This document shows, piece by piece, positions 35,206-46,400 of a stretch of DNA of 64,000 nucleotides. This DNA comes from Labyrinthula sp. Ha (taxonomy: Eukaryota > Sar > Bigyra > Labyrinthulida > Labyrinthulaceae). Where the stretch lies: the NCBI GenBank assembly GCA_015227615.1, contig JAALGZ010000026.1, positions 248,001-312,000 on the forward strand. The letters run 5' to 3'. A model generated the notes under the pieces. That model saw nothing but the letters and a program-made list of their open reading frames with translations. It had not been told where the DNA came from and did no database searches. How positions within the stretch are numbered: position 1 is the first letter of the stretch; the number at the start of each line of letters is the position of its first letter. The position numbers and the translations under genes are program-made.

Positions 35206-35315
35206 TGTTGTAGTAAGTCTTTGGTTTTCTAGAGAAATTCTTAGTTAGTTAGTTGCTCTGTCCTAAACAGCCAATAGTACTGAAGACTACAAGTTACTCA
35301 CTAGCAACAACAACA
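35206..35315 (-). repeat. 3' LTR of the copia element
   Basis: This 110-bp direct repeat matches 39297-39406 almost perfectly. It begins and ends with the inverted pentamer TGTTG/CAACA. The end of the element's coding frame lies inside it. Confidence 0.93.
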
Positions 35316-38300
35316 TCCTCTTCTTCTTCTGTACTGTTCTTTTTAGCACATGTCTTCATTAAAGCATCTCTGTGAATCTTTAACTTCGAAAATCCCAATG
35401 CTTTGGTGAACATGTCGGCCTGCAACTCATTAGTGTTTTTGTAACTAAGATTAATCTTTCCCATGTTAATCAACTCTTGCACAACATGAAACTTTAACTC
35501 AATGTGCTTGGTTCTGTCAAGACTTCCTTTGGAGCTTCCAATTAAGATTGCTCCCATGTTGTCATTGTAAACATTGATTGGCTTCGTGTACTCCAACCCG
35601 AGAAACTCTAGAACATTAGCGATGTACCTGAGTGGTTTGGTAGCTTCTGCAATTCCAATGTACTCTGCCTCCGTAGATGACATTGCTGTTAACGGTTCCA
35701 ACTTAGATCTGTACAGAATCGGTGCATTGTTAACCTTGATCACGTAGCCGTAAACTGATTTCTTCCTAGGTCCCATTGCAAATGATGCATCAAGCACCAT
35801 TTCAAGCTTTAGGGCGTCTTTACTATTGGTTTTGTAACACAGGCTCAAGTTCTTTGTGTCTACCAAGTACTTCATCACACGTCTAGCTAGCTTCAAATCA
35901 GTCGTCGTAGCACATGAAGTTCTTCTACTCATTGCATGAACAGCAAAACAAAGGTCAGGTCTAGTTCCTAAAGCAATGTGCAACAAACTTCCTAGAACAG
36001 ATTGAAAAGGTCTAAGATCTTCTAGTGGTTTACCTGATGCATTCTCTAACTTAAGATTCTCTTGTAGTGGTACTTTAACACTCCTCTTCTCAAGATCAAC
36101 TACCGCTTCAGCTTTCTCAATCTTCATTCGTTGATGAACATGAATGCCTCCTCTAGTGTAGTTCAACTCGAGTCCAAGAAACATCCTTGGATTCAGCTCT
36201 TTTCTTACCTCAAATCGTTGTTCCACCTGTTGCTCAAACTCATCCAACTCCACACTACTCTTTCCAACGTGTAGAATGTTATTCACAAACAAGCACAAAA
36301 ACATTTTGTTTCGTTTGTTCGGACATGGATCTACAGGGCAATTGATAAACCCAAGCTTTTTTAGAAACTCATCAATGCAAACATTCCAATTCATAGGTGA
36401 ATTTTCAAGGCCGTAGATTGAGGATGTAGTTCTCCAACAGTTGCTGCCATCGTTCTTATGATGTCCAGCAGGGAGTCTTAAGTAAACCTCTTTCTCAGAC
36501 TTTCCGTAGAGGTAAGCATTTTTCACGTCCAAACTTCTGATCCTCCAACCCTTCGATGCAGCAACTGAGATCAACAACCTTACAATCTCAAAACGACCTG
36601 TTGGGGCGTAGTTGTCTTCATCATCAGTAGGTTTCTCTAGATCACCTCTTACTGCAAGTCTAACTTTCTTTCTCCCACTGTCTTTGATGGTGAACAGCTC
36701 TTTCAATGGCAATGGCTTCACACCGACAGGAACATCTCGCAACTGGACAACATCAAACTCGCCGATGTATTCCAAACTTTCAACTTCTTGGTTGTACGCT
36801 TTTAACCATTCGGTTGCGTCTTTTCTTCCAGTGATTTGCGCAAAATTTTTAGGAGGAAGTAGTTCAAGAGCCTTAGCAGTAAATCCAACAGCATTGCGAA
36901 CCCGTTTCCCTTCAACTACGTTACCTGCATCAATTTCTGACCATCTAGGCCCAATTGGTACACTCTGAGGCGTTGATTCATTAGTTGATTGGTGTGGTTC
37001 ACTTTTCTCTTCTTCTTGAGGTGCATCAGTCTCGGCATCCACATCATTTGGCTCATTTAAGCTAAATTCCGTTTGCTTTTTTTCTGAAACTGCTTCATTT
37101 TGGGTGACCCGTTTAAAAAACCGATCAGGCCGTGCAGTTGCTACTTTTTTAGTGTCTAGCCAGTAGACCAAGTACTCTCTGCCTTTGTAACCCAAGAAGA
37201 TTGCCTTTCTTCCTTTCATTTCACCTTTCTTCTGCTGTTTTCCAGATCTAGCTGCACCTAATCTTCCAAACTCAAAGAGATGATCAACTTGAGGTTTTCG
37301 TAGGTACATTAACTCAAAAGGAGTCTTCGCTTCCGGAGTTACACGAGAAAATTGTCTGTTGTGCAAGTAAGTAAAACATTTAGCAGCGTAAGGCCAGTAA
37401 TCAGCAGTCAATCCAGAGTCAATGGGTAGCACTTTGTAGCCATCCTGCAATGTGCGATTCCAACGTTCCACTGTCCCATTCAACGAGGGATGGTACTTTG
37501 GCGACACATCATGAACTACTCCCAGGTTCTCAAATTCTTCCTTCAGTGATGCGTTCACAAACTCATTTCCTTGATCCGTCTTAAAGTTGATCAGCTTCCT
37601 AGATGTCAAATTGTTCATCCTCTTTAACCAAGCCTTAATCACCTCGGTTACTTGTGATTTCTTGCAAATGCAAAACGTCCACTTGTACTTAATGTAGTCA
37701 TGAACAAGAGTTAGCATGAATCTAAACCCACCTTTACCGGTTGGCAGCGGTCCAACAAGATCTGCATGAACCTTTTCAAATCTTCTAGTTGCTTTAAACT
37801 TGTGCACTTTTGTCGTTCCAGGGATCATCTTTTCAGACAACTTTCCTAAGTCACACTCTAAGCATTGGTTCCATTTTTTGAACCTTTCTTTTGGAAGTCC
37901 ATCAACCAATCCATGGTTCTGCATCTCCATCATTGTCTGGTAAGATGGATGTCCAAGCTTACGATGCCACTCCATGGTTGTGTCAGGTGTCGAACCTAGC
38001 TTCACAACATTAGTTTTGACTGTAAATGACAACCAGTACAGCTTGTTTTGACCTCTTTTAGCAACCAACTTATGGGTTTTTGTTTCATCAACAATCTCAG
38101 CTCGATCCTTCACAAACTTAGTGGACCAACCCTTGTCTGCTAACAAGCCTGTAGAAACAATCATGTTTTGGTTTAAGTTCTCATCAAAAGCAACATTTGT
38201 AAGTCTTACACCCAATCCAGATTCTGTTAATCCTACAAAGTCTCCAATGTAATTTACAAGAACAAATCCTGACAACGTCTCAACAACTAGAGGTTCTTTA

Positions 38301-39265
38301 AGGCGTCTTAAGTTTGTCATTAGTTCTTTTCTTGAGCACACATGAAGACTAGCACCCGAATCTAAGCGAAAATGGATTTTATTTGACTTCTGAGTACCAC
38401 CATGAGCTCCAATTAAGCAAATCTCTGTTTTTTCGTATAGACCTAAGCCACTAAGATCATCCTTTTCCTTAGTGGAACAAACTTTCTTCACTTGTTCTTT
38501 TTTCTTTTTAGGGCAGTCGAAACTTTTGTGACCAGTTTTCTTACAGTTCCAGCAACATGGACATCTAAACTTGAGATGACCTTCCTTCTTACAAATCGGG
38601 CACTTTTTCTTCTTAGTGCTTTGCTTAGCTGGAGAAACACTTGTAACCTGTGCCCTCAGCACAGCTCTAGTGTCACGCAGACTACTCAACACAGTAGCTC
38701 TTTGCATCACTTTAACCAGAATTTTTTCCATGTCGTAAGAATTGTCATCACTCCTGAACATCTTCTCTGTACGCATGTTCAACACTAGTTCATTAAATTC
38801 TGCTGGTAGCAAGGAAAACAACTTCAAAGCCTGTTGAGAGTTTGAAACACTCCCCCCTGCCTGTTTCAGTTTCTTCACAGCAACCTTAAATTTGGTTACT
38901 GTCAGAAGAACATCTGGTCCAGCCTCAAGTTGCTCTAACTCACGCTCAGCTTCTTGCAGTTTCACATCCTCGGAAGTTACACAAACCAACTGAAGTTCTT
39001 TCCAAGCCTCTTGAACACTCTCAAACATTAAACAAAGATCTTCTAAATCTCCCCCTACACACCTTACTAGGTCGCTAAACGCTCCAGCTGCCTGTCTCTC
39101 AAGCTTTTCCAACTCTTTGGGATCTTCTGGTACAGTTCTGGCACCAGTCACAATCCCCCAAGTTGCCGTGCGAATAAAATGCAGCTTCATCTTCTTCGCC
39201 CACGTGGCGTAATTCTTGGCGTCTGTGAGTTTTGACGGTAGTTCAACTTTTTGAGACAGTTCCAT
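35294..39265 (-). mobile_element. Copia gag-pol coding region
   Basis: The domains follow Ty1/copia order in one frame of 1323 codons. The N-terminal gag-like region opens MELSQKVELPSKLTDAKNYA, with a UBN2-like helical pattern. Paired CCHC knuckles follow near residue 225-255 (CPICKKEGHLKFRC, CWNCKKTGHKSFDC), then protease FRLDSGASLHVC near 300. A GAG-pre-integrase HRKLGHPSYQTM precedes the integrase core at about 500-620 (VHADLVGPLPTG, FKTDQGNEFVN, SLNGTVERWNRT). The reverse transcriptase lies at about 830-1050 (RSLDVKNAYLYG and ATTSSIYGLENSPMNW-type text, quoted here only in outline). RNase H is near 1150-1310 (AMSSTEAEYIG, DRTKHIELKFH). Integrase upstream of reverse transcriptase distinguishes it from the gypsy element at 6580. 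Confidence 0.95.
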
Positions 39266-39296
39266 GTATTTCTGCGTTTCTTTTAGGCTCTTAACC

Positions 39297-39406
39297 TGTT
39301 GTAGTAAGTCTTTGGTTTTCTAGAGAAATTCTTAGTTAGTTAGTTGCTCTGTCCTAAACAACCAATAGTACTGAAGACTACAAGTTACTCACTAGCAACA
39401 ACAACA
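39297..39406 (-). repeat. 5' LTR of the copia element
   Basis: This 110-bp repeat is followed at once on its outer side by the second CATCC copy and then by Roco coding sequence (TCTATTCTTGG...). On the inner side the sequence GGTTAAGAGCC is where a primer-binding site would lie. It loosely resembles the copia-type initiator-tRNA site but is not a clear match. Confidence 0.93.
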
Positions 39407-41146
39407 CATCCTTCTATTCTTGGTCTTAAAATTTATCGAAGCTTTATTGAACCTAAAGGAAAAAGTAAAATGTTAAAAAAACGTGTTCATTCTGCTTTAC
39501 AAAGTCAATATGAAGAAGAAGAGTTGTTAAAAGAAGTTCCAGTTATTCTTATGGGTATTTTATTTAGCTTAGTCTTAATTTTAGGTGATGGAAGAACTGG
39601 AAAAACTTCTTTATTAAGAAACTTATCTGGAAAAAGTTTTAAAAAAGAAACACAATCTACTTTAGTTTTGGAAGATTATCAAATATTTCAAGTTAACTGG
39701 GAGGAGTTTGAACCACTTACAAAATATGATTTGAGCGTTCAAAGAGTTAAGAATATGTTAGATATTGAATATTTTATTAAAGATGAAGTTCAAGAGAAGT
39801 CAAAATATATCTTAGATTTTGAAGATGAGTTGATTACAAGAACTATAACAGAAAAAAGTTTTGTTGAACAATATACAATAGAATCTACGTTTTCAGAATT
39901 CACAACTCAAGATACTTTTTTACGTGTTTATGATTTTGGTGGACAAGAAGTTTTTTCTTCTGTTCATCATATTTTTATGAATAAAAAAGCTATTTATTTT
40001 GTTGTCTTTAATATGACAAAATTAAAAGAAAACGATTTTGTTAGACTAAAATTTTGGTGTGAAAGTATTTTAAGAAATACTCCAAAAGCAACTGTTTCAT
40101 TTATTAGAACATTTTTAAATACTTTTTTAAAGAAAAATAAAACACTTAACGGTGTAAATTCTTTGTTTAAATCCTTTCTTTCTGAACTTTCTGGCAATCT
40201 AGATCTTGTTCAAGATAAAGAAACTATTTTCTTTCCTGTTGAAAACGCTATTGATTCTAATAAGAGTCGTGAGAATGCAATAATAGAGGAGTTAAAGAGC
40301 GTAGACGATGATGACTCTAAGTTATATAACTTATTAGATCCAGATATACTGATCAAATCTATTTATGTATTATTTTTGGATAATTGTCGTGAAGAATCAA
40401 GTTATATGACAGTTGAAAAGTTTAAACTAAAAGCTGAAAAGTGTAACTTTTCTGAAGAAGAAATGGAAGAAATGTTAAAAATATATTCTAAAGAAGGAAT
40501 TATTTCTTATTTCAAAGATCTAAATTTATCTGAAAGTGAGAATTTTATATTTTTTGCACCTTCTTTTTTAGCTCAAGCTCTGGGAAGTTTTATTCGTGGT
40601 GAAAGTTTTCATCAACTTGCTTTTAGAACAAATAAGAAAGTATTTTCAAACTATAGAAAATATATTGATACTGGAATAATAAGAAAAGATTTATTTGAAG
40701 TCTTATTAAAACAATATACAAAAAAGGAAAGAGAATATGTTTTAAGTTTAGCTTTAAATAATTTGGTTTTATTTGCAGATCCAAGAGAAGGAAATGCTTT
40801 TATTGTTCCAGAATTACTTCCTAAAGGAAAAGATAAAAAGTTGAAAATATCCTTGACTCCGGATTTTGTGTTGAAAACAGGTAATTCGATTACAAAGGAG
40901 AAGTTTCTTCAAATCGTTTTTATTTTCCTAAAACCCAAAAGGCTTGAAGATTCATTCTTGTTCAAGTTCTTTTCTAGAATTATTTATAGTCCTAACGAAA
41001 TACTTGATATATTTCTGATAAAGGAAAAAGAACTTGGTTTTAGATTTATTGGAACAGAGAAAAATAGTTTTCTTTTGAGTTTTGTACAGCAGTTGGTTGA
41101 AGAAAATAATGTAAATGAACAAGAAGTGGAAGAAACTTTTTACTAA

Positions 41147-42087
41147 GAAAAGAATATATCAGAAAAGTTATCACTCCTTTAGAATCCAAAGAAAACTCGC
41201 TTTCAAAAAGTACGAGGGGTATTTAATCAACTGAAAAAAATTTGGGCTGGTTCTAAAGAGTAATTTTGTGTTCACAGTTTTAGAAAGTTTCTGCTAAACT
41301 TGTTTTTCTTGATTGAAAGCACGATTCTTTTTCAATAATATCAATTTAGAAAAAGGTTTTAATTATTGTTTATAAATATTAATCTTGTAATTGGTTTTCT
41401 ATAATATTCATATATATATTGTTTATGAAATCCAAAAACATAGTTTTTTCAGTACGAATAGTTCTTAATTATCAGAACTGAAAACAAATTTTGTTGGAAA
41501 GGAAAAGCCAAACATAATATATTATGAATATTAGATTGTAAGAGACTTTTCTAATAGAATGGACCGCAAGGTGATACAATGCAGAGTGCGAAACATACAA
41601 GCTCAAGAACAAACTGCTCTGAGGAGAAAGATTGATTTCATTCTCATAGACCTAATTAGTCAAGAGTTTCCCACTTAACGAATCTAAGATACCTTAGGAA
41701 GCCAACAATTATTATTTATTGCTTTTTTTGACAGTTCATCTGAATAATTTTTTTTTGAGTAGTAAATCATTATATCTAAATTTTCTTTTCAAGTTCATCT
41801 CCAAAAACTGAATCCAATTATTGGTTGTTAATAAATTTGAACATTTCAAAGAGATATAAATTTTTTGTTCATTCTTGAACTTTGTTCTTATTTTTTTGTT
41901 TGAGTATATCTATTGGTAAAATATTCAGAGAAAACTAATATTTCAACTTTTCTTTTTAATCGCTTAGTTGAGATTGTCATTTATTTTAATATTCCTCTTT
42001 TTCTACTTTCATTATGTTAAAGAAATCTTAAGCGCTTTTCTCTTATATTACTTAATAAGAAAAACTCTCTTTTAATTAATAAGTGAT
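41147..42087. other. Non-coding tract, T-rich
   Basis: No gene was seen. T-rich stretches dominate (for example around 41830-41910 and 41990-42060), which is typical of the flanks of genes in this window. Confidence 0.55.
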
Positions 42088-42417
42088 ATGAAAAGTGTTG
42101 TTTTATATACAACTGAGAATAATACGACAAATTCTTTCTATTTATATTGTCTGAAAGCTATTCCAAATATCACTTCTATAATACGAATAATTGCGTCATA
42201 CAGTTATATTATTGATTTAGCTGTGTTTTTACCTTCATGTTTTCCAAGTATGGAGTTTATTAGTGTTTATGTTCATGCTTCTATTGGTGGAGCTTTTGAT
42301 GCTATATCTTTTGGGATTGGATATATTTTTCAAAGAAACCTGAACTTTAAGTCAAAAATTAAATCTGGGGAAAACAAAAATCAAAATCTAATAAAGACAG
42401 GCGATGTATCAATATAA
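42088..42417 (+). CDS. Small putative membrane protein, 109 residues, unknown
   Basis: An ATG-initiated frame of 110 codons ends in TAA, in a T-rich context similar to that around other genes here. Two hydrophobic stretches are visible: residues about 27-52 (SIIRIIASYSYIIDLAVFLP) and about 58-80 (ISVYVHASIGGAFDAISFGI). A short basic, Asn/Lys-rich tail follows, so a two-helix membrane protein is possible. No family was recognised. It converges on the endonuclease gene, leaving 190 bp between stop codons. It could also be a chance frame or the remnant of a larger transporter. Confidence 0.35.
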   Translation: MKSVVLYTTENNTTNSFYLYCLKAIPNITSIIRIIASYSYIIDLAVFLPSCFPSMEFISVYVHASIGGAFDAISFGIGYIFQRNLNFKSKIKSGENKNQNLIKTGDVSI

Positions 42418-42607
42418 GTTAATAAGAATAGTATGTAGATTACTTACATTGCAAAAAGTATTTTAGATTTCAAGATTTGTGTATTGATGTCATTCTCTAG
42501 AGAGTAAGACAAAGTGTTTTAGATGTTCAAAATAGATCAAATTAAACTTAAAAGCAAAAACCTTATTTTGTTTACAGTCCAATATATTCATATTTCTTTG
42601 TGTACAT

Positions 42608-43432
42608 TTAGTTGTCAACCTTTTCTTCTTCAAGTTGTCTTCTGCTTCCAAATACTCTTTCAACTAATTCAGGAAAATCTACGAAGGGATTTCTATTTCC
42701 TTGGTAATCATTACAAATATTATTCACTCTTGTTCTTTCTGAGCTTGAAACTGGATCATCTTCATGCCATTCCAACAAAGTAGATAACCTTCCAAAAGTA
42801 TTTGTTGGACAAGTATTTCCACTACACTCGTCCAACTCTAGATTAGTTGTTGAAGAATCAGAACCATCATAACGAACAGCCATATAAAATACAGCTCTTG
42901 CTAAATCTCCTCTTACACTAGTTGGTGGTGCCCAAGTATCATCATCTTCTCTTGTTGTACTATGTGCATCTTCTGAAGAAGTTCCTGCTGGTTGAACACA
43001 TCCATTCTCACCAAGAGTACAATAATCATAAAACTTATTTCCTCTTGCACTATTGATGTTTACATCACAAGGAAATAGATTAAAGATATCTGAATTATCT
43101 GCTCCTGAACTATCTAGTCCTCTTGATCTTGGCCAAACATGTTCTCTGTTCCAAGCGTTATCTCCACTTGCCCATTCAGTCTTTGTATCCAAAGTATAGA
43201 TTCCTCTCACTCCACTTCCTTGTGCATCAATATCTTCTAAAGCAAATCTTGCGTCATCATAACTAATTACTTCGTGATTATCGATTAGATTATGCAATGC
43301 ACTTTTCAAAGACGCTGCAGAAGAATAATCATCAGGATCAAAACTTCCATAAAAGTCTTCAACATCACAGTCAAAAAGGTTAGTTCCTTTTACTAAAGAT
43401 GCAACACTTCCTAGAGTAATAGCTTTAAACAT
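42608..43432 (-). CDS. Endonuclease I family (EndA/NucM-like) nuclease
   Basis: Bacterial EndA/NucM enzymes are secreted or periplasmic nucleases that cut DNA and RNA with a beta-beta-alpha metal site. This 274-residue protein carries the core WNREHVWPRSRG (His98 the likely general base), then DIFNLFPCDVNINSARGNKF, which holds the metal-binding Asn/Asp and the RGN motif, and later VRGDLARAVFYMAVRYDG. That is the family's conserved block order. Eight or more Cys residues, in pairs such as YDYCTLGENGC and DECSGNTC, suggest a disulphide-rich secreted protein. The N-terminus (MFKAITLGSVASLVKGTNLFDC) could be a weak signal peptide. The ATG is preceded by an A-rich leader and is the first in frame. 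No intron was seen. The scattered distribution of this family in eukaryotes suggests acquisition from bacteria, used for digesting nucleic acids. Confidence 0.9.
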   Translation of the reverse strand: MFKAITLGSVASLVKGTNLFDCDVEDFYGSFDPDDYSSAASLKSALHNLIDNHEVISYDDARFALEDIDAQGSGVRGIYTLDTKTEWASGDNAWNREHVWPRSRGLDSSGADNSDIFNLFPCDVNINSARGNKFYDYCTLGENGCVQPAGTSSEDAHSTTREDDDTWAPPTSVRGDLARAVFYMAVRYDGSDSSTTNLELDECSGNTCPTNTFGRLSTLLEWHEDDPVSSSERTRVNNICNDYQGNRNPFVDFPELVERVFGSRRQLEEEKVDN

Positions 43433-46400
43433 TTTTTTTTATTTTTGTTTGGTTTTGAGTTTGGTTTTTTATTGGAGTGGTTTTTGTCAAACCAGGTGTT
43501 CTACAAGATACACTGAGTTAATAAAGAGTTCCAAAACTTGAATAAAAACCTTCACGATGACGAGGTTCAAAATAAGAATAAATAGAAAATTTTACGGGTT
43601 TTGAATCATTTCTTAATGGGTTGTATTTATTTTACAGTAGAAAATAACAATATTCAACTAGTCTTTTGAACGTTATTTTTTATAGGGTGGAGAAATTTAA
43701 ACGTATATATGATAAAAATATAATATACGCATGAAGCAGTATCAACACAAAGTAAAACAAGTTTTTAATGTGATAATAAGTCTCAATACCTGAAATAAAA
43801 GACTTTGATTGTGTTAGAGGTGTTCTTAAACCGTTATAATGAATTTATTGCCAAACGCACAATTTTTTATATTGTTTTCTTTCTATTTGAAACGTAGATT
43901 CATTGAATTAACACAATAAAAAAAATTAAAGACAAACTACTTAAAGTGTACTTGAATTCAATAAAACAAATAAAACATCTATCAAACTTTTCTATGTTTC
44001 TCAAGGAAGTTTTCTGTTGCCCCCCCCCTCACTCTAGCCAAGAAAAAATGAAATTACGTTCAAGATTACTTGTAGAATCAAATTGTCCTAATAAAGTACT
44101 GTGTGGTAATAGAAACACTGTAAATCATACTAACTATTTCAATATTCTTAGAGTTACTAAAAGAGTAACCTTGACAAATAATTTTTTTCTTAAACAATAA
44201 ATTTCTCCACATAAGTTAGCACTGTATAAGAATTGAACCATTGACTTGTCCGGACCAGAGAAACTTTCTCTAGAAAGTGACCAATGTTTGATAGAATTTT
44301 GATCTTGCTCAGAAACTTAAATAAGTTTTTGATCACATGTATGACAAAATATCGAATAAAACTCTGTATCAGACTCAGTGTAACCACACAAATCAAACTC
44401 TAGTCTCGTTCAAGTTCAAGTATTTCGAGTCTCAGTAGCAAGAAATAGTTCAGATGAAGCTTAGAGCCAAACCAAAAAAAATGAATGATTTCTAAGACTC
44501 ATTTGAAATAAAAGAAAATCTAGTAACTTTCGAGTGACAGTTTCACAGGTGTATATTAGGGACCCCAGACCAACTCAATTTCATCACTGAAACTACCTTA
44601 AACCCTGATATTACGTTAACCATAGCCCACATTTCCTTTTGTCGCTAAAAGGGACATTCTGTTTGACGGCGATCTTCTCGACATGCTTAATTTAACTTAG
44701 TTGCAAACTTATATACCACTAACCATTTCCAAAATTTCAATAAAGAGCCATTTAGGTTTTAAAGACCTCCTTGAGAACAAGTGCTTCACTTTGAACTAGA
44801 TGTTCTTGTCTTGTACAAAGAGCTCAAGAATTTTTTCCAATAGCTACTCCCCGACATAAAATTCGAAAAAAATGCACTTTGGTCGAGCGAAACCTGAAAG
44901 TGGCATGTTGTTTACATACGAGAATCCTATTTTCTGGACCATATTTGCTCTATATTCAAATTTATCGTTATCTCCAATTACAATAGAAACTATTTCGTGG
45001 AGCGTATATTAAGAAAACTTGCACATAGTATTCGTTTGGAAAATACAGTAGAGTGTTAGAATCTTTCATCTCCCAACATTTTTCAACCCGGCATGTAACA
45101 TAAAGCCCTGTGTTGCAAACGTTTCAAAACTCTGTGGCTGTGCTCTCTTGCGTTATTATAAATCTTTGTTTTGATGGTGTCATTTAACTTCGTGTTACCG
45201 GAAATTTCCATCAATTGTAGAATTTCTTCATTCTCGGTTTTTATAAAGCTACACATCTCTTCTATTGCGAAGTTGCTTAAGAAATCCAATCCAGTCAATT
45301 GTGCAAACGTTGAGAAACAAGGAGGTTTAGTTCACTCCTATTTCTCATCTTTTTCGCAAAAAAACTTCTATTTAAATGAAAAATATAGAGACCTTATGAA
45401 TAGAGTTTTTTGTTGAGACATTAAATGTTAGCTCTGTCAGATTAATCTTTCAGGGTTGCTCTCAACTAACTTTTCATAATATATGTATATTTCATGTCAA
45501 AAAAATGAATAGTCCACCTCTACTTTGAAAGAGACAGAACAAGTAAGTCAGCTAGCTCTAATCAACTCTAAACCTGAAAAATAGGTATTTATTATGCCTT
45601 TAGATACATTAGCTCTAGCTACACCTCACGAGAAGCACAGAGTTGATTTCTCATTGAGAATAAGATGAAACCAAAATATTCTCAGTTATTCATATTATAC
45701 CAACAATCCAAGATAAAATCCGTATTTTATGGAGTCCCCCTTCTTTAGTAAGAATATTTCTCCCCCTGGTAATAAGTGTATCATCTGGTTAACAGCAGAT
45801 GCCTTTTAAATCATCTGAAATGTAGTTGGGAAAAAACAAAAACCAATCCTGAGAGTTTGGGTAATGTGTTTTAAAAATAATAGACTCGAGTACAAATCTT
45901 AGTTACTATGCAAATGCAATAGTATTGTTTTTTCTATATTTTAGACAGCGTAAAGGAGAGTAGAAAAGTTCTGGTGGTTTTATTCATGTAAGAGCCAATC
46001 TTTGCAGTTTGATTGTTTATTGTTCTTTTATTGTAACATGTTTTTATTGGTCTGGATATATTTATATAATTTATCAATAAGAGATTGACATATTTTTCTG
46101 ATAGATTTATTCTAATAAGTCTCAAACCATTTTGAGTGGTTTTGATAGTCAATTAACTATCAATACAATACAGAGTCATAAAGCCCTGAGTCTAATAGAA
46201 AAATGTATTTCTTTTTTACACCGTACTTAGAGCTTCGAGAAAGTAGTCAAACAGCCCAATGACATTCAATTACCGGATTATTCCCATTGTATTTAATCAG
46301 TTTTTAAAGGTTTTCATAAGGCTTAGAAACTAAGTAAGAAATCCTCGGCAACTCAAAACACTGTCACATAGCCCATCTTTATTTTAATAATAAAAATTGT

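Larger units (their letters stand above)
35206..39406 (-). mobile_element. Compact Ty1/copia LTR element inserted in the Roco gene (fossil, looks whole)
   Basis: This is a 4201-bp element between 110-bp LTRs, flanked by the 5-bp target duplication CATCC (35201-35205 and 39407-39411). One reading frame of 1323 codons on the minus strand fills almost all of it. The ends are TGTTG...CAACA. Only about 31 bp separate the 5' LTR from the first ATG, and the frame ends inside the 3' LTR. The purine tract next to the 3' LTR (35316-35330) lies within the coding region, in a run of Glu codons. The LTRs differ at about one position, so the insertion is young. It looks whole at the level of the reading frame; nothing is claimed about activity. 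It lies opposite to the Roco gene and interrupts one of its exons. Confidence 0.95.
34387..41146 (+). pseudogene. Roco-type GTPase gene (LRR-ROC-COR), split by a copia element
   Basis: Roco proteins couple leucine-rich repeats to a Ras-like ROC GTPase and a COR dimerisation domain. The start is ATG 34387. Exons separated by introns of 25-31 nt (34449-34476, 34582-34611, 34652-34676, 34693-34720, 34799-34826, 34902-34928, 35013-35043) encode LRR-like text such as FKNLQKLKKVKL and SLLNSINIKDIQLRSNQF. Coding resumes after the element at 39412, with a further 30-nt intron at 39555-39584. Then follow the P-loop GDGRTGKTSLL, the switch II motif YDFGGQEVF and a COR-like region with FIVPELLP, ending in TAA at 41146. 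Besides the insertion, the 5' part has an in-frame TAA at 34957-34959 and an apparent one-base frame slip at the 34652 intron border, so it is called a pseudogene. The 3' 560 codons are intact, so the loss is recent, or the two lesions are sequence errors. Confidence 0.72.

Noticed and set aside
39551-39590. A hydrophobic insertion (GILFSLVLIL) just before the Roco P-loop, as if a membrane segment
   Set aside because: It is a 30-nt GT..AG intron that happens to be in frame and free of stops. Removing it restores the usual strand followed by GDGRTGKTS.
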